A stretch of DNA of 64,000 nt from Lycorma delicatula (taxonomy: Eukaryota; Arthropoda; Insecta; Hemiptera; Fulgoridae): the NCBI RefSeq assembly GCF_047948215.1, contig NC_134461.1, forward strand, positions 128,536,512 through 128,600,511. Direction: 5' to 3'. The translations under genes were made by a program, and so were the position numbers. The notes below the pieces were generated by a model, which was not told where the DNA came from, made no database searches, and saw nothing but the letters and a program-made list of their open reading frames with translations. Below, one piece after another: positions 53,670 through 64,000 of the stretch. Within the stretch, counting starts at the first letter, position 1. Every line of letters starts with the position of its first letter.

Positions 53670-55750
53670 AAATTGTGTGTTTTAAAAAAAAAAAGCCACA
53701 GCTTGTTCTTTTGAAATCGAAAGCAACCCACAACCTCATTTTATAAACAGATGGAAAGAGAAATTATATGGAGGGGGTAAGTTGCACGTTCAATAACAAT
53801 AGTAAAGAACTGGTATATCAATAAATAAAGGAGTTAGCTCAATTTTAAAATTAATCAATATAGTACATAAAACATATTTCAATATATATTATTTGTTATA
53901 AATTTAAATTGAATCCCTAGAAAATATTTCGAAACCTAGTTGAAAATAGGTACAGAACAAAAAGGAAAAGAAAAAGAGACCCAATGTTATTTATAAATTA
54001 ATAGATACGGTTTTAATATTGATTTTACCACATTTAAAAGATTTCAAGTTTCATTTTAAGATAGGAAATGCTTTGTACTTTAAAATATAAATTTAAAAAA
54101 CTGCATAAAAGGACTTGATTGAATTTTACACAAAAATTGTACCAAGTACATTTATCGAATAATGAATGGTTTACAAGTTATATAGGAATCAGAAAACATT
54201 TGTTGTATTCCTTAACAAATAAATTACATCCTGTTCTGTGAAATCCATTCGTTACACACTAATTTGAGACTACAACTTCTAGATTTACATTTTAAATAAA
54301 TTGGTCTCTAACTGAAACCCACAATTACGGTGAAATCATGGTTATTAAAAGGGCGTTCTGTTTTGTTTTTCAAACTGTACAATGATTTTTATGACTAAAA
54401 ATGTAGATGCTTTATTTTAACAATAATACATGTGCACGTAAGCATAAAATTTTGTACTGGCAAATTAAACAGTAATTTACTGTTCACATATAACAGGTGC
54501 AAAGAATGTATAAAAAAGATCGTTCAATATTTCGGTCTTGTGTTACTAACATCAATACATGAAAAAGGTTGCTAAAAGCATAAGTCAAAATCAATTTTTA
54601 ATCGTTTGTCATTTTTTTAGGGTTTCTTCTTTTTTTGATGGAATGTTTCGTTTCTAAGTTCGATTTTTCAAATAATGTACATCCACCTTCTTCTCGTGTG
54701 ATCAACATCACTCTTTTTTATTATCTAATAACAGCTTTAATAAGAAATAAAAGAATTAAAATAGAAATTTTTAAAAATGAAAGAAATGGAAAAGAAGAAA
54801 CTAAAATTAGAAATTTTTAGAATTAGAAACCGATAAAATGTAATAAAATTTTATAATTGACGATTTTTTTGTTGAGTTTTTTGTAATCAAATTTATTATC
54901 CCACCGATTATAAAGTTTAAAATGAAAACAAAGAAAAAACTTAAGTATTGCATCATGATACATATAAAATAAGGAAATTAAGGTTAATACTAATTAAAAA
55001 TGAAGTAATTAATCATTACAGTTGTAATCTACACAAGAAAATTTAATGTAAAACATAGAAATTTTAATAAAAAAGAATACTTTTAAACTTGAAAATATTT
55101 AAAAAATTATACATTGAAATCGGTGGAAAGATAAGGTATTTGTACGAAAATGTTTTACGCTATGTTATATAGGCAATAAATTCTTTCAAACAGGAATGAT
55201 ATTCCATGCCGTATGTCGTGCTGTTCGATAACAACAAAATGTCCTTTGGGTGAGGTAAAGATTCTTGTACAGTCAATACAATTTGATTGTATAACAATTT
55301 AAATGTAATATCTTTACATAATCTTTAAATCAATTTATTTTTTTTTTTTCATTGTAGTTTATAAAAATAATTACGTTTTATGAATTCTTATGGATAAAAA
55401 AGTTTTTTTTTAATACAGTAATCAGTTATTCTTATGAAATAAATATAAAATAATCTTCTAAAATGTTTAATTTTACAACAGTTTTACACATGTCATGTAA
55501 TGCTACATCTATAAAAAAAATTCACTTATGTTAAATTTATATAATCGAAGTATTAGTAGAGTTTTAGATAATAAAAATAATTTGATGAACATATATTGAC
55601 TTTACATTTATCCAAGCCTAAAAAAAAATTTTGTTTAAGGGTAGTTAGTCTAATGTTACAACATTGATGTGTCACCGGGATCATTCTGTCCCATGACATA
55701 AGAAGGTACAAAGATTTTTACCTTTGGGTACATACTCAAAATTAAAAAGA
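53670..55750. other. AT-rich stretch, nothing identified
   Basis: About 2 kb of very AT-rich DNA with no readable frame, tandem array or paired repeat that I can see. Confidence 0.5.
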
Positions 55751-55766
55751 TTTAAACTTACCATGG

Positions 55767-56040
55767 CTTTTCATTTACTATTCTTTTTTAACCACATCAG
55801 GTCAACCGGTAACCGCCTAAAAGACGTTGCCTCGATCGACATAATGTGATGCGGCGAAGATTAACCGCCACCCGTCAGCACTGTCCACCCATCGGATATT
55901 CCCACCGGGTTCCCAACTCGTTGATCGGTTCAACACGATCTCCGCTTCTGGTTGCCGTGAAGCCCCTTCCCAGAAGGGCTACCCTCCCCGTCGCTACCAC
56001 TAATCAGGGTTCGAGTATGCCCTGTGCATACCTCCCCCGA
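55767..56040 (-). mobile_element. short GC-rich retroposed insertion with TSD
   Basis: A 274-bp GC-rich segment is flanked by 13-bp direct repeats 'aaacttaccatgg' (55754-55766) and 'aaacttactatgg' (56041-56053), 12 of 13 identical. On the minus strand it starts 'tcgggggaggtatgcacagg' and ends in an A-rich tail (...taaaaaagaatag). The size, duplication and tail indicate target-primed insertion of a LINE 3' end or a non-tRNA SINE. The plus frame 55846-56076 crossing it runs beyond its edge and is not a gene. Confidence 0.75.
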
Positions 56041-56149
56041 AAACTTACTATGGCTGATTTCGCGCAACAATATTAAATAAATGTTTTTTGTTGGTGATAT
56101 CGCTACATAGCTTGAAGCTTGTACGTGTACTTTAAAATTTTTAGCGTAT

Positions 56150-56245
56150 GAAAAATGCCATACCTGACTATATACAAGGGTTTGAATTCGGGACTTCCGG
56201 ATGAAAGGCCAAATCGCTACCACTCCGCCAAGAAGATCGGCGGAT
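56150..56245 (-). repeat. tRNA-derived SINE (family 1), minus strand
   Basis: Minus strand: A-box-like 'tggcggagtggtagcgat', 'gcctttcatccggaagtccc', B-box-like 'gaattcaaaccc', then 'cagglatggcat'-type body start ('caggtatggcattttt'). A short insertion ('ttgtatata') follows the B box. Confidence 0.75.
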
Positions 56246-56259
56246 TGATTTTAAAAGAT

Positions 56260-57080
56260 AAATTTTTTAATTTATCATTTTTTTATTAAAAAAAAATCCC
56301 TTAAGTTAACCCCTTAGTTAACTTCACCAAACCCAGTTAGGTTGGTGAATTTTATCGGGTACAATGTTTTTATAACATAAGTAACCATCAAGGAAGGAGT
56401 TTGGAAAATTCGATCTGTAAGAAAGTGAAAAGGGAGCAAAGTTTCTTTATGAAAGTTAATATAAATTATGAAAATCAAGAACAAAAGGTGTTACAGTTGA
56501 AAATTGGTAATTAAATATTTTATTGAAACAAAAAGGCGCATTTTCAGAAATCCAATCTGGGGAGTTAGGAGACGGATTAAAATTCTGCATAAAAATTCTA
56601 AATCTCAACAATATGCAATGAATATGATTGTATACTAGGAGACAACTTCAGTCCACTTTCTCCATCGTTCAAATTTATCGTTCAGTTATCGTTTAAATTT
56701 ATTGCGCCTACTGTTACTTTCTCGCTTAAGATTTAGATCAATTTAGAAATCAATTTTCCAATATGCCTATTAAAATATATCTTTAACAAAATAATTTTTT
56801 TCATTTTTAAAAAAAATTTAATGTTTCTTTTGAAGACTTATTCTAGGTACCAAACCAAAACCATTTGAGGAATCCACGGGCGATACCTAGTTTTCTATTA
56901 AAAAAACCCCGCTTAACTTTCCCGATACGCTGGGAAGTTACGCCAAATTATGCAATACACTGAATAACTTTATCTTGTTAATAGAATTCTAATGAGTAGT
57001 AGTTTAAGGTATTAGAAGTGTCGGGTAGTGGGTTTGCTGTGGGAGGGATATTAAGTTATTTTAGTGATTTAATTGTTTAA
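56260..57080. other. AT-rich spacer
   Basis: No gene. An inverted pair 'ttaagttaaccccttagttaac' near 56300 (written in part: 'gttaacccctt'/'agttaac') and short 'acccagttaggttggtga' sequence were noted but not assigned. Confidence 0.4.
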
Positions 57081-57089
57081 CAAAATATG

Positions 57090-57281
57090 TTTTCAGAATT
57101 AAACATTTGCTACGGCGATTTTGGAGACTATTTGCACAGATTCCGCCTACGTGCTGACCCTGGGTGTGTCTACTGTGGGGAAGTAGATACCCCAGAGTAC
57201 ACCTTCTTCGAATGTGGAAAGTGGGTGCCGCTACGGAGAGACCTCGGAGTCCTCCAACTGACGCCGGACAATATGCTGTAG
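57090..57281 (+). CDS. C-terminal fragment of R1-clade LINE ORF2
   Basis: The frame reads 'ELNICYGDFGDYLHRFRLRA', 'DPGCVYCGEVDTPEYTFFEC' and 'GKWVPLRRDLGVLQLTPDNM', ending at a stop at 57279. The Cys-x2-Cys ('CVYC') with a downstream 'FFEC' matches the zinc-knuckle-like motif of R1-type LINE proteins. The usual 'H' of 'EHTFFEC' is Tyr here, so the motif is damaged. After the stop, related sequence ('MLRGDK', 'ILREKEE') continues, which suggests that this stop is premature. Confidence 0.7.
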   Translation, partial: FSELNICYGDFGDYLHRFRLRADPGCVYCGEVDTPEYTFFECGKWVPLRRDLGVLQLTPDNML

Positions 57282-57678
57282 TATATGCTTAGGGGAGATA
57301 AATAGTGGCTTGCAGTAGCAGAACTAGCCACAAAGATTCTGCGAGAGAAGGAGGAGGGTGGACAGTTGAACAGATAGTGAGAAGAAACGGGATGCAACCC
57401 GTGAACTTGGCTGACTCAACTCAAATGAGGAGGTGAGGCTGCCCGATAATAACACGCGGACCGTCCAGCAGAACGCAGAAGACAGCGAAAACCTCAACAA
57501 GTGTGGGGAAGGATACCGGATTGGAGAGCGAAGGGAGGACAGACAGCCCTCTGCAGAGCTGAGGTTCGTTCATACTTGCATAGATGAGCGACAGTGATGA
57601 TGCACGGGGACTCTGAATAAACTGAGCTTGAAGGCACCTCCTACGGCTAACTAATGCTAAAATGCGGTTTCCGGCCTC

Positions 57679-57694
57679 GGGGGGGGGGGGGGGG
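57679..57694. repeat. G16 homopolymer
   Basis: An uninterrupted run of 16 G within the LINE 3' region. Confidence 0.95.
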
Positions 57695-57829
57695 TGACGG
57701 TGAGGTGGAGGTTTAGTCGGTAGGGCGCAGGCTACATACGCTGTAACTTCTGCGGAACCTGTTAGCCAGCCCGACACTTTGTCCGTAAATGGGATTACTC
57801 CCTTAACCACAGGAAAAAAAGCATTAAAA

Positions 57830-59140
57830 ATATGAAATTTCGAAATAATTATTTTTCTTTCGAGTTACGAATAGCGAAAGATTTCGCCAGAATTCCATTC
57901 TAATAATAATATTTACATTAAAACTATATGGATACAAATTATTTAGCAAAGTTGGTGGTGTTATAAAGTAACTTTACATGACAAATTTAAAAAAAATGGT
58001 TTCCAGTACTTTCGTGGAAAATTGCTGTAAAACCTGAACATTTTGAGTTGAAAAGCACATTTTATTTAATTTTGGAGTAAATTTACTTTGTTATAATATA
58101 AAAATAAAACTGTTGTAATTAAAATCAATAAAGAAAAAAAATATTTATATGAGGTTTTTAAAAATTAATTTTTTAGTTTAAAATTACAGATTTAATGACT
58201 TTTGTGTTTCTATTGAACGGATCTTTTATTGCGGCCAGCGTTAGAATCGTTTCAAAATTAACCAGGGCAATAGGTTTTAAAGAACAGTTTATCAAACTTC
58301 TTTGTATCGTTTTTTTTTTTTTTTTTTTTTTTTACTTCACACAGGCTTTTAATGTGTTAAATTTTCCTTCTTTAAATTTTTAATTTTTGAGCCTTCTTAC
58401 TACAATCGTATGAAATCGGTGAGATTAAATACTGGGCAATAAAATATGGATTAACGAATGTGTTTACAATTTACATTTACAACCGTTAAATGTTACAAAG
58501 GGAATTAATCTGAGTATTTTGGACACATAAAACGGTTGCAAATGATCATACCAAGCCTAATAAAGTGCGTATAATATTCAGCCCTTCAATTGATACCTTC
58601 ACCGATTCCTATAAGATAATATATATAATGAACATCATTACTGTCAGAGAAATCTATTCTGACCTCGTCAATCTTGTACGTTATCTCCTTTTCATCTTGT
58701 ACTTCAAACGCTTTACGTGCACCATAGCTACAAGAAAGGCTGGAACAGATTATGAAAAACAACAAAATAAATGTACCTTTTTCTTTTGCAAAACAATATT
58801 TTTACTTTATATGAACCGCTTCAATTCAGCAGGAGAAAATTGTTAAATTATTTTTATTACATTTGCATTTCCATTCTTATTATGCCATCGTGGAAGCCCC
58901 GTTACGTCCAGCAAATCTTTCCCAAGGAAAGAAAAAATTTCGATTTATTTGATAACATCATACCTGCGAGGCAGTTTTCATAACTGCCGTTTTTGATCCA
59001 GGTGCTACTTTTGAAAAAATGCAAACAAGTTCTGCTGTATAGTATAACATCAACCGGTACGGTGATCCTTAACTTCAAAAAGACGCGATGAACGGTGAAT
59101 TCGTTTTTTTAGAACTCTGATATGCCTGTCGTTACTTGAT
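57830..59140. other. AT-rich stretch with a T24 run
   Basis: A T homopolymer of about 24 nt lies at 58310-58333. Frames at 58565-58983 have no recognised domain; the part from about 58850 to 59140 may belong to the transposase relic that follows. Confidence 0.45.
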
Positions 59141-59149
59141 GGAATACCA

Positions 59150-59470
59150 CTGGTTGAGCTCATATTTATTCAAAACGCTGCGTATCCATACTCCGCCATT
59201 GCAGTCTACAACCGGCTTGACCCGCACGACGATGAATCGATTGTCGTAGACAGACTCGGTAAACTTTTAGAAGTACTGATGTTCGCCTAGTGATTCTATC
59301 TTGTGGCGCCGAACGCTGAAGAATTATTATTGATATTGAGAACGGAATTCGTGATGTTTTAAACACAGTTTTCCGTAATTCATTAAGAAAAATAATGGAT
59401 CGTGTACGAAAACGTCTATGGAATCAAATTGACTACGTCGGTACTTATGTTGAATTTGACACTATATTAA
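59150..59470 (+). pseudogene. mariner/Tc1-like transposase C-terminal relic
   Basis: Plus strand: 'LIFIQNAAYPYSAIAVYNRL' then 'DPHDDESIVVDRLG', corresponding to the usual '.F.QDGAPPH.A..VR..LD..F..RWIGR.G' (the Asp of QDG is Asn). In another frame come 'LWRRTLKNYYYDIENGIRDV' and 'LNTVFRNSLRKIMDRVRKRL', matching 'LWG.LK..VY........L...I...F......l..V..R...R'. This is the second catalytic block and C-terminus, heavily decayed. No ends found. Confidence 0.45.
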
Positions 59471-59479
59471 TACTTAATA

Positions 59480-60285
59480 CTATAATTCTTATTAATACTG
59501 TATTCTTACTTTCATTTATATTGTTCAATAAGTATTTTACATTAGTTACTGACTAATAAGACTCAGTTATAACATTAAATTTGTCTACATTACGTTTATG
59601 CCTTATATTAATACTTCGATAAAAATATTATTATTAATAATTCTATAAATAGTATACAATCATACCTTTTTTTTTTGTAACAATATTAATTTTTCCAGTA
59701 TTTGTCGTTCGTAGACTATTTTTAATAATATATTCAGCATATTATGAATAGAGATCTTTTTAAAAATTAATATTAATTGACTGATGCCCATAAATTTATA
59801 GTTTAACAAGCTGCGTTGTTATTTTTAATCAGAAATGAATTTAAAAAAAAAAAAACAAAACAGTGTGATTTTTAACTAGGCAATAAAAAATTGATGAAGC
59901 ATGTTACTGAACATTAGCCTCTGAAATGCAATATTTTTTTTTATTTTTCCGAAATCCTTAAACTCTAGTTTATTTTGATGAAGGAGAATATTAAAATAGC
60001 CGATAACGAAAAACTGTTTATTACGATCGATGTTTACTAAATTACAACGAAAATCATTATTATTGCGATGATGAAGGAAGATTAAAATGAATTACATTTT
60101 TATTTTTGATTATTTTTTTATCTATGAATCAAAGATACATTTGATTCACAGATTCTGAAAGACAAAAATAACTGTAGCGGCTTCATATTTATGAAACTTT
60201 CGAAAGTAAATAGTTTCTTTATTTTGCATCTGGTATGTCCTACCAAGTGGGGGAGGTAAGATATGAGTAGTGGGTTTAAATACAT
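59480..60285. other. AT-rich spacer
   Basis: Nothing recognised. Confidence 0.45.
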
Positions 60286-60289
60286 CATT

Positions 60290-60416
60290 CAGAGCATTTA
60301 ACGAACTTCTTCAAAGGACATCTAAGCACTGCCTTCGAAATTAAAACAAGATTAGTACAAGGATACAGATACTCTCCGCCGCTTTTCAACCTCATCCTGG
60401 GCAAAATACTGAAGAC
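60290..60416 (+). pseudogene. LINE reverse transcriptase, upstream piece (motif B)
   Basis: Plus strand reads 'HLSTAFEIKTRLVQGYRYSP' and 'PLFNLILGKILK', equivalent to '...i..GvRQGD.LSP.LFNL.LE.i.' (palm motif B). The sequence is then cut by the DNA transposon at 60419. The matching downstream half with motif C begins at 61728. Confidence 0.75.
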
Positions 60417-60418
60417 TA

Positions 60419-61725
60419 GGGTGGTTTGAAAAAATTTTTTTTTTAATGTTGTCTTGTTTGAAATTTTTTTTGTGATTCAGAAATTTCTGAATCGCAAACT
60501 TCCGTGTGTACTTCATCGTTTTTGCATAAATCAGAGAGTTCAGATCGTTTTCTTTCGTAATATTTCCGCTTGTTTCTATCAGTAATCTTTTTTGTTTCTT
60601 TAACATCCAGAGACCCGATTTTCCCAACGCCGTATTTTTCTGCAAGTTCATAAATCGTAACTCCAAGGCAGGATTTTTTTTCATGTATGCAGTTAATACT
60701 TCTTGGACATACACATGCATCTCTTACAAGTACAATCGTTAGCAATAATTACAGATTTACTTACATACAGCCATGTCAACAAAAGAGGAACCCTTCTTTT
60801 TAAATTCGTCAAGTCTGTTTGAATGTCGGTTTATTTTTGTCACGAAGGTATGATTTTCTGAGCTTACAATACGATTCATAGTAAGCGTTAATTAGCCGGA
60901 CCACTCTGTATTCCGTGATAGTTGGGATGGAAGCTTTGTCATACAAACAGTTAATTTTGTGTGCAACTGTTGCGGCTACTTTTGAAAAGGACACACTCTT
61001 GTTGTTTGTTTCAACAGCCAAGTTAAATCTCACTTGAAAGCAACAGCGGAGAACATCCTCATGTGTTGGTAGGTTGTTATTTTATAAGTCTCGTGGGTGG
61101 CTGAATATACATTCGATATCCTTTCTAGTTATTACACCTATGCCTAACTTCTTTGGCACGTCCATCATAGCAGTAATGCGCTTGCACTTGTAATCGCAAA
61201 AACTTAATAAAAAAATAACACGTTGACGACTAAACTCACAAGAAAATAATTAATTACGTTCTAACATAGGAACAACACCATTCCTGTACTGATTGAGGCC
61301 TACAGCAGAGTGACAATTGACAGTAAAACACAAAATGGCAGACAGAGAACAGATAAGCGCACACGTGCGTCTTGTCATACCAGGACCAAGATCACTGTGG
61401 CGTTAGTCACGCGCTCTATGCAACTGCGCTCCCATTTAGAATTAAAATATTATGATTATTCTAGAAGGCTTATTTTCTAAGCATTTTCAGGTACTTGAAT
61501 TTCACTATAGCGGCTCAATTTTATTAGTTTTAAGAACGTCGTAGGATGTAAAACTTTAAAATTTTGCTAAAATGTATTGGAAATTGATGCTTTTTCCAAA
61601 CTTTAACGGCAATGCGCAACCAGAAGATATGTAAAAAATTTAATTTTTTAAAATTTTTTCTTGTCATACCGACGGCAACCTTTGCGCTCTATAACATTCC
61701 GAAATAAAAAAAATCCGAACCACCC
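60419..61725 (-). mobile_element. unclassified DNA transposon inserted in a LINE
   Basis: The ends 'gggtggtttgaaaaaattt' (left) and 'gggtggttcggatttttttt' (reverse complement of right) are inverted repeats with an 8-bp perfect core and A/T-rich continuation. TA stands at 60417-60418 and 61726-61727. Removing the 1307-bp insert and one TA joins LINE motif B and motif C at the expected spacing. The minus strand holds a damaged frame that is not a mariner transposase. The superfamily is not determined. Confidence 0.8.
60435..61168 (-). pseudogene. protein of unclassified transposon, disrupted
   Basis: From an ATG at 61168: 'MMDVPKKLGIGVITRKDIEC', 'IFSHPRDL' and a stop, then 'LPTHEDVLRCCFQVRFNLAV', 'SVSFSKVAATVAHKINCLYD' and 'KASIPTITEYRVVRLINAYY'. 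After further breaks come Cys-rich pieces ('DCTCKRCMC', 'DACVCP') and 'SLDVKETKKITDRNKRKYYE'. The segment '..VA..I...y.kASIPt....v...i..yy' with a following Cys cluster resembles, from general memory, an unnamed family found repeatedly in invertebrate genomes. I cannot name a catalytic domain. It is probably only the N-terminal part of a longer protein, in an internally deleted copy. Confidence 0.5.
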
Positions 61726-61727
61726 TA

Positions 61728-63085
61728 ATGAAAACCTACTGGGAAAAGAATGAAAAAAGAATAAGGATAGGGACAAAAAAACAGTGGAAACCAAATCACA
61801 TGTCTGGCCTTTGCGGATGACCTGGATTTGCTAGCAGAAACAGAGGAAGAAGCCATTCAGTAGGTAGAGGATCTAAAACAGGTAGCTGAGAGAGCAGGCC
61901 TACAGATATTCTTTGATAAACCAGAAAAATACCCGGCATCAAAACCCACCTCGATAAAAAATTAGCACAGCATACGAAAATTTTAATGTGGTGTCTAGTT
62001 TCAAATATCTAAGAGAAACAATAAATCCCAACAGTACAGATAGAGAGATAATAGAAGGGAGAATAAACTAATCGGATAAATTACGTTTCCTCCTAAAAAT
62101 ATATCTACAATAAAAGGAAACTCTCAAAAAGGGCCAAAGTCAAATATTACGCCACAGCTTACCGACCTGGATTCGTTAAAGAAAATACAGAGAATACTGA
62201 AAAAAATTCTAAGTTCCAGGAAAATAGCAGAAGTATGCAGACTGAATCCAACGGAGAACTGTATGAAGAATTAAAGGATATGGAAAAAGCGGTAAAGGAA
62301 ATAAATTCCTGGGCTACGAGTACAGAATGGAAAAACAGAGATAAATATTCATTAAACTCTAGGAACAAAAGAGCAACCGTGAGTACCTGAAACAAATAAA
62401 GAAAGAATTATCGGTCTAACCTAGGGATCCAAGAATAGGCTATTCAAACAAAAAATAAACAAAGTTGAGTTGAAACGTAGAGGAATGAAAAGAATCGCAG
62501 TAAAGTGAAACGGTCAGAAGAGAGAAAGACCATTCACGAATAAAGAATGAAAAAATATTGGGAGAAAAGAAAAATAAATCAGAAGAAATGGTACTTCCGT
62601 GGTCCATAGTTGACTTAACCGCAAAAAATTTGTACAGGAACGCTAAAATTAAACAACACATCAGTAAAATTAGAAACTTTGTACGCAGCAAACGTTAGCA
62701 GTAATGTACAATCAATAATTTAATAATAGATAATGTAATTTGTAACGTATAATTTACAATATAAAGAAAGAAAAATCATTAGGGAAATATTAGATCCGAA
62801 AGATAAATAAATCTATTTCCCAATAAACATCAGTACAATGAAATACAAAAGACTTCTAAACATTGAAAAACGGAAGAAACCTATAAAAACTGAAACAATC
62901 TAAGGAAAATATTTCAAAATGAAAATCAAAGATTCCAGTTGAAACCGAAGTCAAATCAAAATGTGAATAACAAACCATAACAGAAAGATAAAAGAAAGTC
63001 ATGTCCAGAAGAATGAAAACTTACTGACAAGAAAGAAAAGGAGCCAGAACACATTGGTGTGATTTACCACTAAGGTGGATGATTC
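61728..63085 (+). pseudogene. LINE reverse transcriptase, downstream piece
   Basis: Plus strand, with frame changes: 'TCLAFADDLDLLAETEEEAI' (palm motif C, FADD with both catalytic Asp), 'VEDLKQVAERAGLQIFFDKP' ('..l...a...GL.is..KT'), 'FKYLRETINPNSTDREIIEG' near 62000 ('F.YLGE.i......' ), 'KLRFLLKIYLQ', 'LKKIQRILKKILSSRKIAEV' and 'CRLNPTEELYEELKDMEKAV'. Towards 63050 'HVQKNENLLTRKKRSQNT' resembles the extreme C-terminus. Many stops. It continues the LINE interrupted at 60419. Confidence 0.7.
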
Positions 63086-63174
63086 AAAAAAAAGTTATCG
63101 GCTTTTTCCCAATTAAATTAGTTTTTTTTTTTGTGTAATAAATGAGAAAATAATGCTTTTAATGTGAAAAAGTT

Positions 63175-63255
63175 CCATATATTGTTAGAATTTGAACCCA
63201 GTACCTTCTGGATGAAAGGCGATGACTCTTCCATTATGGCATGGAAGCCATCAAG
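63175..63255 (-). repeat. tRNA-derived SINE (family 1), fragment
   Basis: Minus strand: A-box-like 'gccataatggaagagtcat', 'cgcctttcatccagaaggta', B-box-like 'gggttcaaattct'. The tRNA-like part only; the SINE body is not recognised beyond it. Confidence 0.6.
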
Positions 63256-63259
63256 TGAG

Positions 63260-63635
63260 ATAGAAAATTTGTAGTACATTTTATATGGTATACTCGTACA
63301 ATATTAATAAATACTGTATATAAAATTACTGTATTTTATAGCAAGTCTTAAACAAAATTTCAACTGTTAAACATAAAAAAATAAAGTTTAGCAGATGCTT
63401 AAAAATTAAAAATTTGACGTAAATAACTCTGAGCTTTCAACGCTAACCAAAATGGTTGGCAGGTAATGTTTTCTTAAAGATAGTTTCAAAAGTGTCTATA
63501 GCAACTTTTAAATAACTATTCAACAGTCAATCATTAAACAAAAAAATTAAATTTAGCAAAGGCTCCTTTTTGTCATAAATTTTTTATTGTATAGAATGTT
63601 TCGTTATCTCTTTTATGATTTTATGATAAAATCTT
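63260..63635. other. AT-rich spacer
   Basis: Nothing recognised. Confidence 0.45.
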
Positions 63636-63639
63636 TAAA

Positions 63640-64000
63640 TATCATTATGACGAACCAAAGAGCGCCTAAGGCGTCAAAGAGAAGGGTCATAGCGTCTTCG
63701 GTAATATCGTCCATGCTTTATGCGGTGCCGGTTTGGTGGATTTCAGTGCAAGTAAAGAAAAACCTGGCACGTATGATCAGGACCCATAGGAGACTGTTGC
63801 TTGGAGTGATTTCTACATATAGGACGGTCTCCTATGAGGCTTTGTGTGTGCTCGCTGGAGTCCCACCGATTGATTTATTGGCGCTTTTAAGAGTTGAAAG
63901 AGACCAGGGAGTTGGAATTCACGAATCAAGGCAGCGGCTAAATGGCAAGGTGGCAGGACAGGTGGAATAAGAATGGCCCTGGAGATAGAACAAAGAGACT
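63640..64000 (+). mobile_element. R1-clade LINE, truncated on the left, runs off the window
   Basis: Composition changes to GC-richer at about 63645, where LINE coding begins abruptly, consistent with 5' truncation. The element continues beyond 64000, so its 3' end cannot be judged. Confidence 0.75.
63647..63970 (+). CDS. R1-clade LINE ORF2 fragment (post-RT region)
   Basis: Reading 'NQRAPKASKRRVIASSVISS', 'MLYAVPVWWISVQVKKNLAR', 'MIRTHRRLLLGVISTYRTVS' and 'YEALCVLAGVPPIDLLALLR'. This is the post-palm region of R1/TRAS/Waldo-like LINE proteins ('R..L..V..S.LLYAaPVW......', 'R.ll.gV.saYRTvS..A..VlAG.pPi.Ll'). The frame is open to a stop at 63968, where the family would continue, so a frameshift or nonsense mutation is present or the copy diverges there. 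The reverse-transcriptase catalytic residues lie upstream and are absent. Confidence 0.8.
   Translation: MTNQRAPKASKRRVIASSVISSMLYAVPVWWISVQVKKNLARMIRTHRRLLLGVISTYRTVSYEALCVLAGVPPIDLLALLRVERDQGVGIHESRQRLNGKVAGQVE

Larger units (their letters stand above)
57090..57826 (+). mobile_element. 5'-truncated R1-clade LINE 3' end
   Basis: A GC-rich segment with a short C-terminal coding part and about 540 bp of presumed 3' untranslated sequence ending 'ccacaggaaaaaaagcatt'. 'aaaatatg' occurs at 57082-57089 and 57827-57834 and is a plausible 8-bp target duplication. A run of 16 G (57679-57694) is included. It belongs to a different subfamily from the insertion at 19225. Confidence 0.75.

Noticed and set aside
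55846..56076. 76-residue plus-strand frame
   Set aside because: It lies antisense in a retroposed insertion and crosses its edge; no domain.
58195..58383. Hydrophobic plus-strand frame
   Set aside because: Its Phe run is the translation of a T24 homopolymer.

Overview
This window looks like AT-rich intergenic or intronic DNA from an animal, most likely an insect and probably a hemipteran. That taxonomic guess is an inference: base composition is strongly A+T, microsatellites are long, tRNA-derived SINEs are frequent, and several transposase relics belong to mariner/Tc1-like groups (including the N-terminal 'DUF4817' type) that I associate with hemipteran genomes. I found no complete host protein-coding gene, no convincing functional tRNA or rRNA gene, no CRISPR array and no bacterial-style operon. 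Nearly every recognisable open frame is a transposable-element relic.

Layout. 0-9 kb: AT-rich DNA with a weak LINE remnant, two copies of one dispersed repeat (1.4-3.35 kb and 7.95-8.5 kb; the first split by a SINE and by other DNA), a decayed jockey/CR1-like LINE (3.6 kb), a mariner-like transposase relic (5.65-6.69 kb) and a degenerate hammerhead-like motif (7.8 kb). 9-18.5 kb: two RTE-like LINE fragments, a near full-length mariner-like element with matched inverted ends (11.5-12.9 kb), a Helitron helicase scrap (13.3 kb), a decayed LINE (16-17.1 kb), SINEs and a 450-bp repeat whose other copy lies at 2.5 kb. 18.9-27.4 kb: a Lys/Glu-rich repeat reading frame broken by an R1-clade LINE with a perfect 13-bp target duplication, another mariner-like element (20.6-21.9 kb), a jockey LINE between two copies of a short repeat, a third transposase relic with inserted DNA, and a head-to-tail SINE dimer. 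27.4-30.8 kb: mostly featureless. 30.8-33.6 kb: two mariner-type elements almost back to back, the second split by a SINE within its first codons. 34-47.7 kb: paired dispersed repeats, a 22-bp-arm hairpin, a 110-bp GA tract, jockey/CR1-like LINE ends and a further transposase relic. 47.8-49.3 kb: a fold-back mariner derivative, six 75-bp tandem repeats and a second derivative. 49.7-52.4 kb: the best preserved retrotransposon, an RTE/CFDP2-like LINE with endonuclease, reverse transcriptase and C-terminal region. 55-64 kb: a short retroposed insertion with target duplications, R1-clade LINE ends, an unclassified TA-flanked DNA transposon inserted into the reverse transcriptase of another LINE, and an R1-clade LINE running off the right edge.

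How the parts relate. No gene set here works together as a pathway. The window is a record of nested insertions: SINE into mariner, SINE into repeat, LINE into host-like repeat frame, DNA transposon into LINE, unknown DNA into mariner. LINEs could have supplied the machinery for SINE movement, and several elements keep target-site duplications that date insertions relative to one another. The most useful observations are the nested insertions, the fold-back/tandem-repeat block at 47.8-49.3 kb, the two hammerhead-like motifs and the unclassified transposon at 60.4-61.7 kb.
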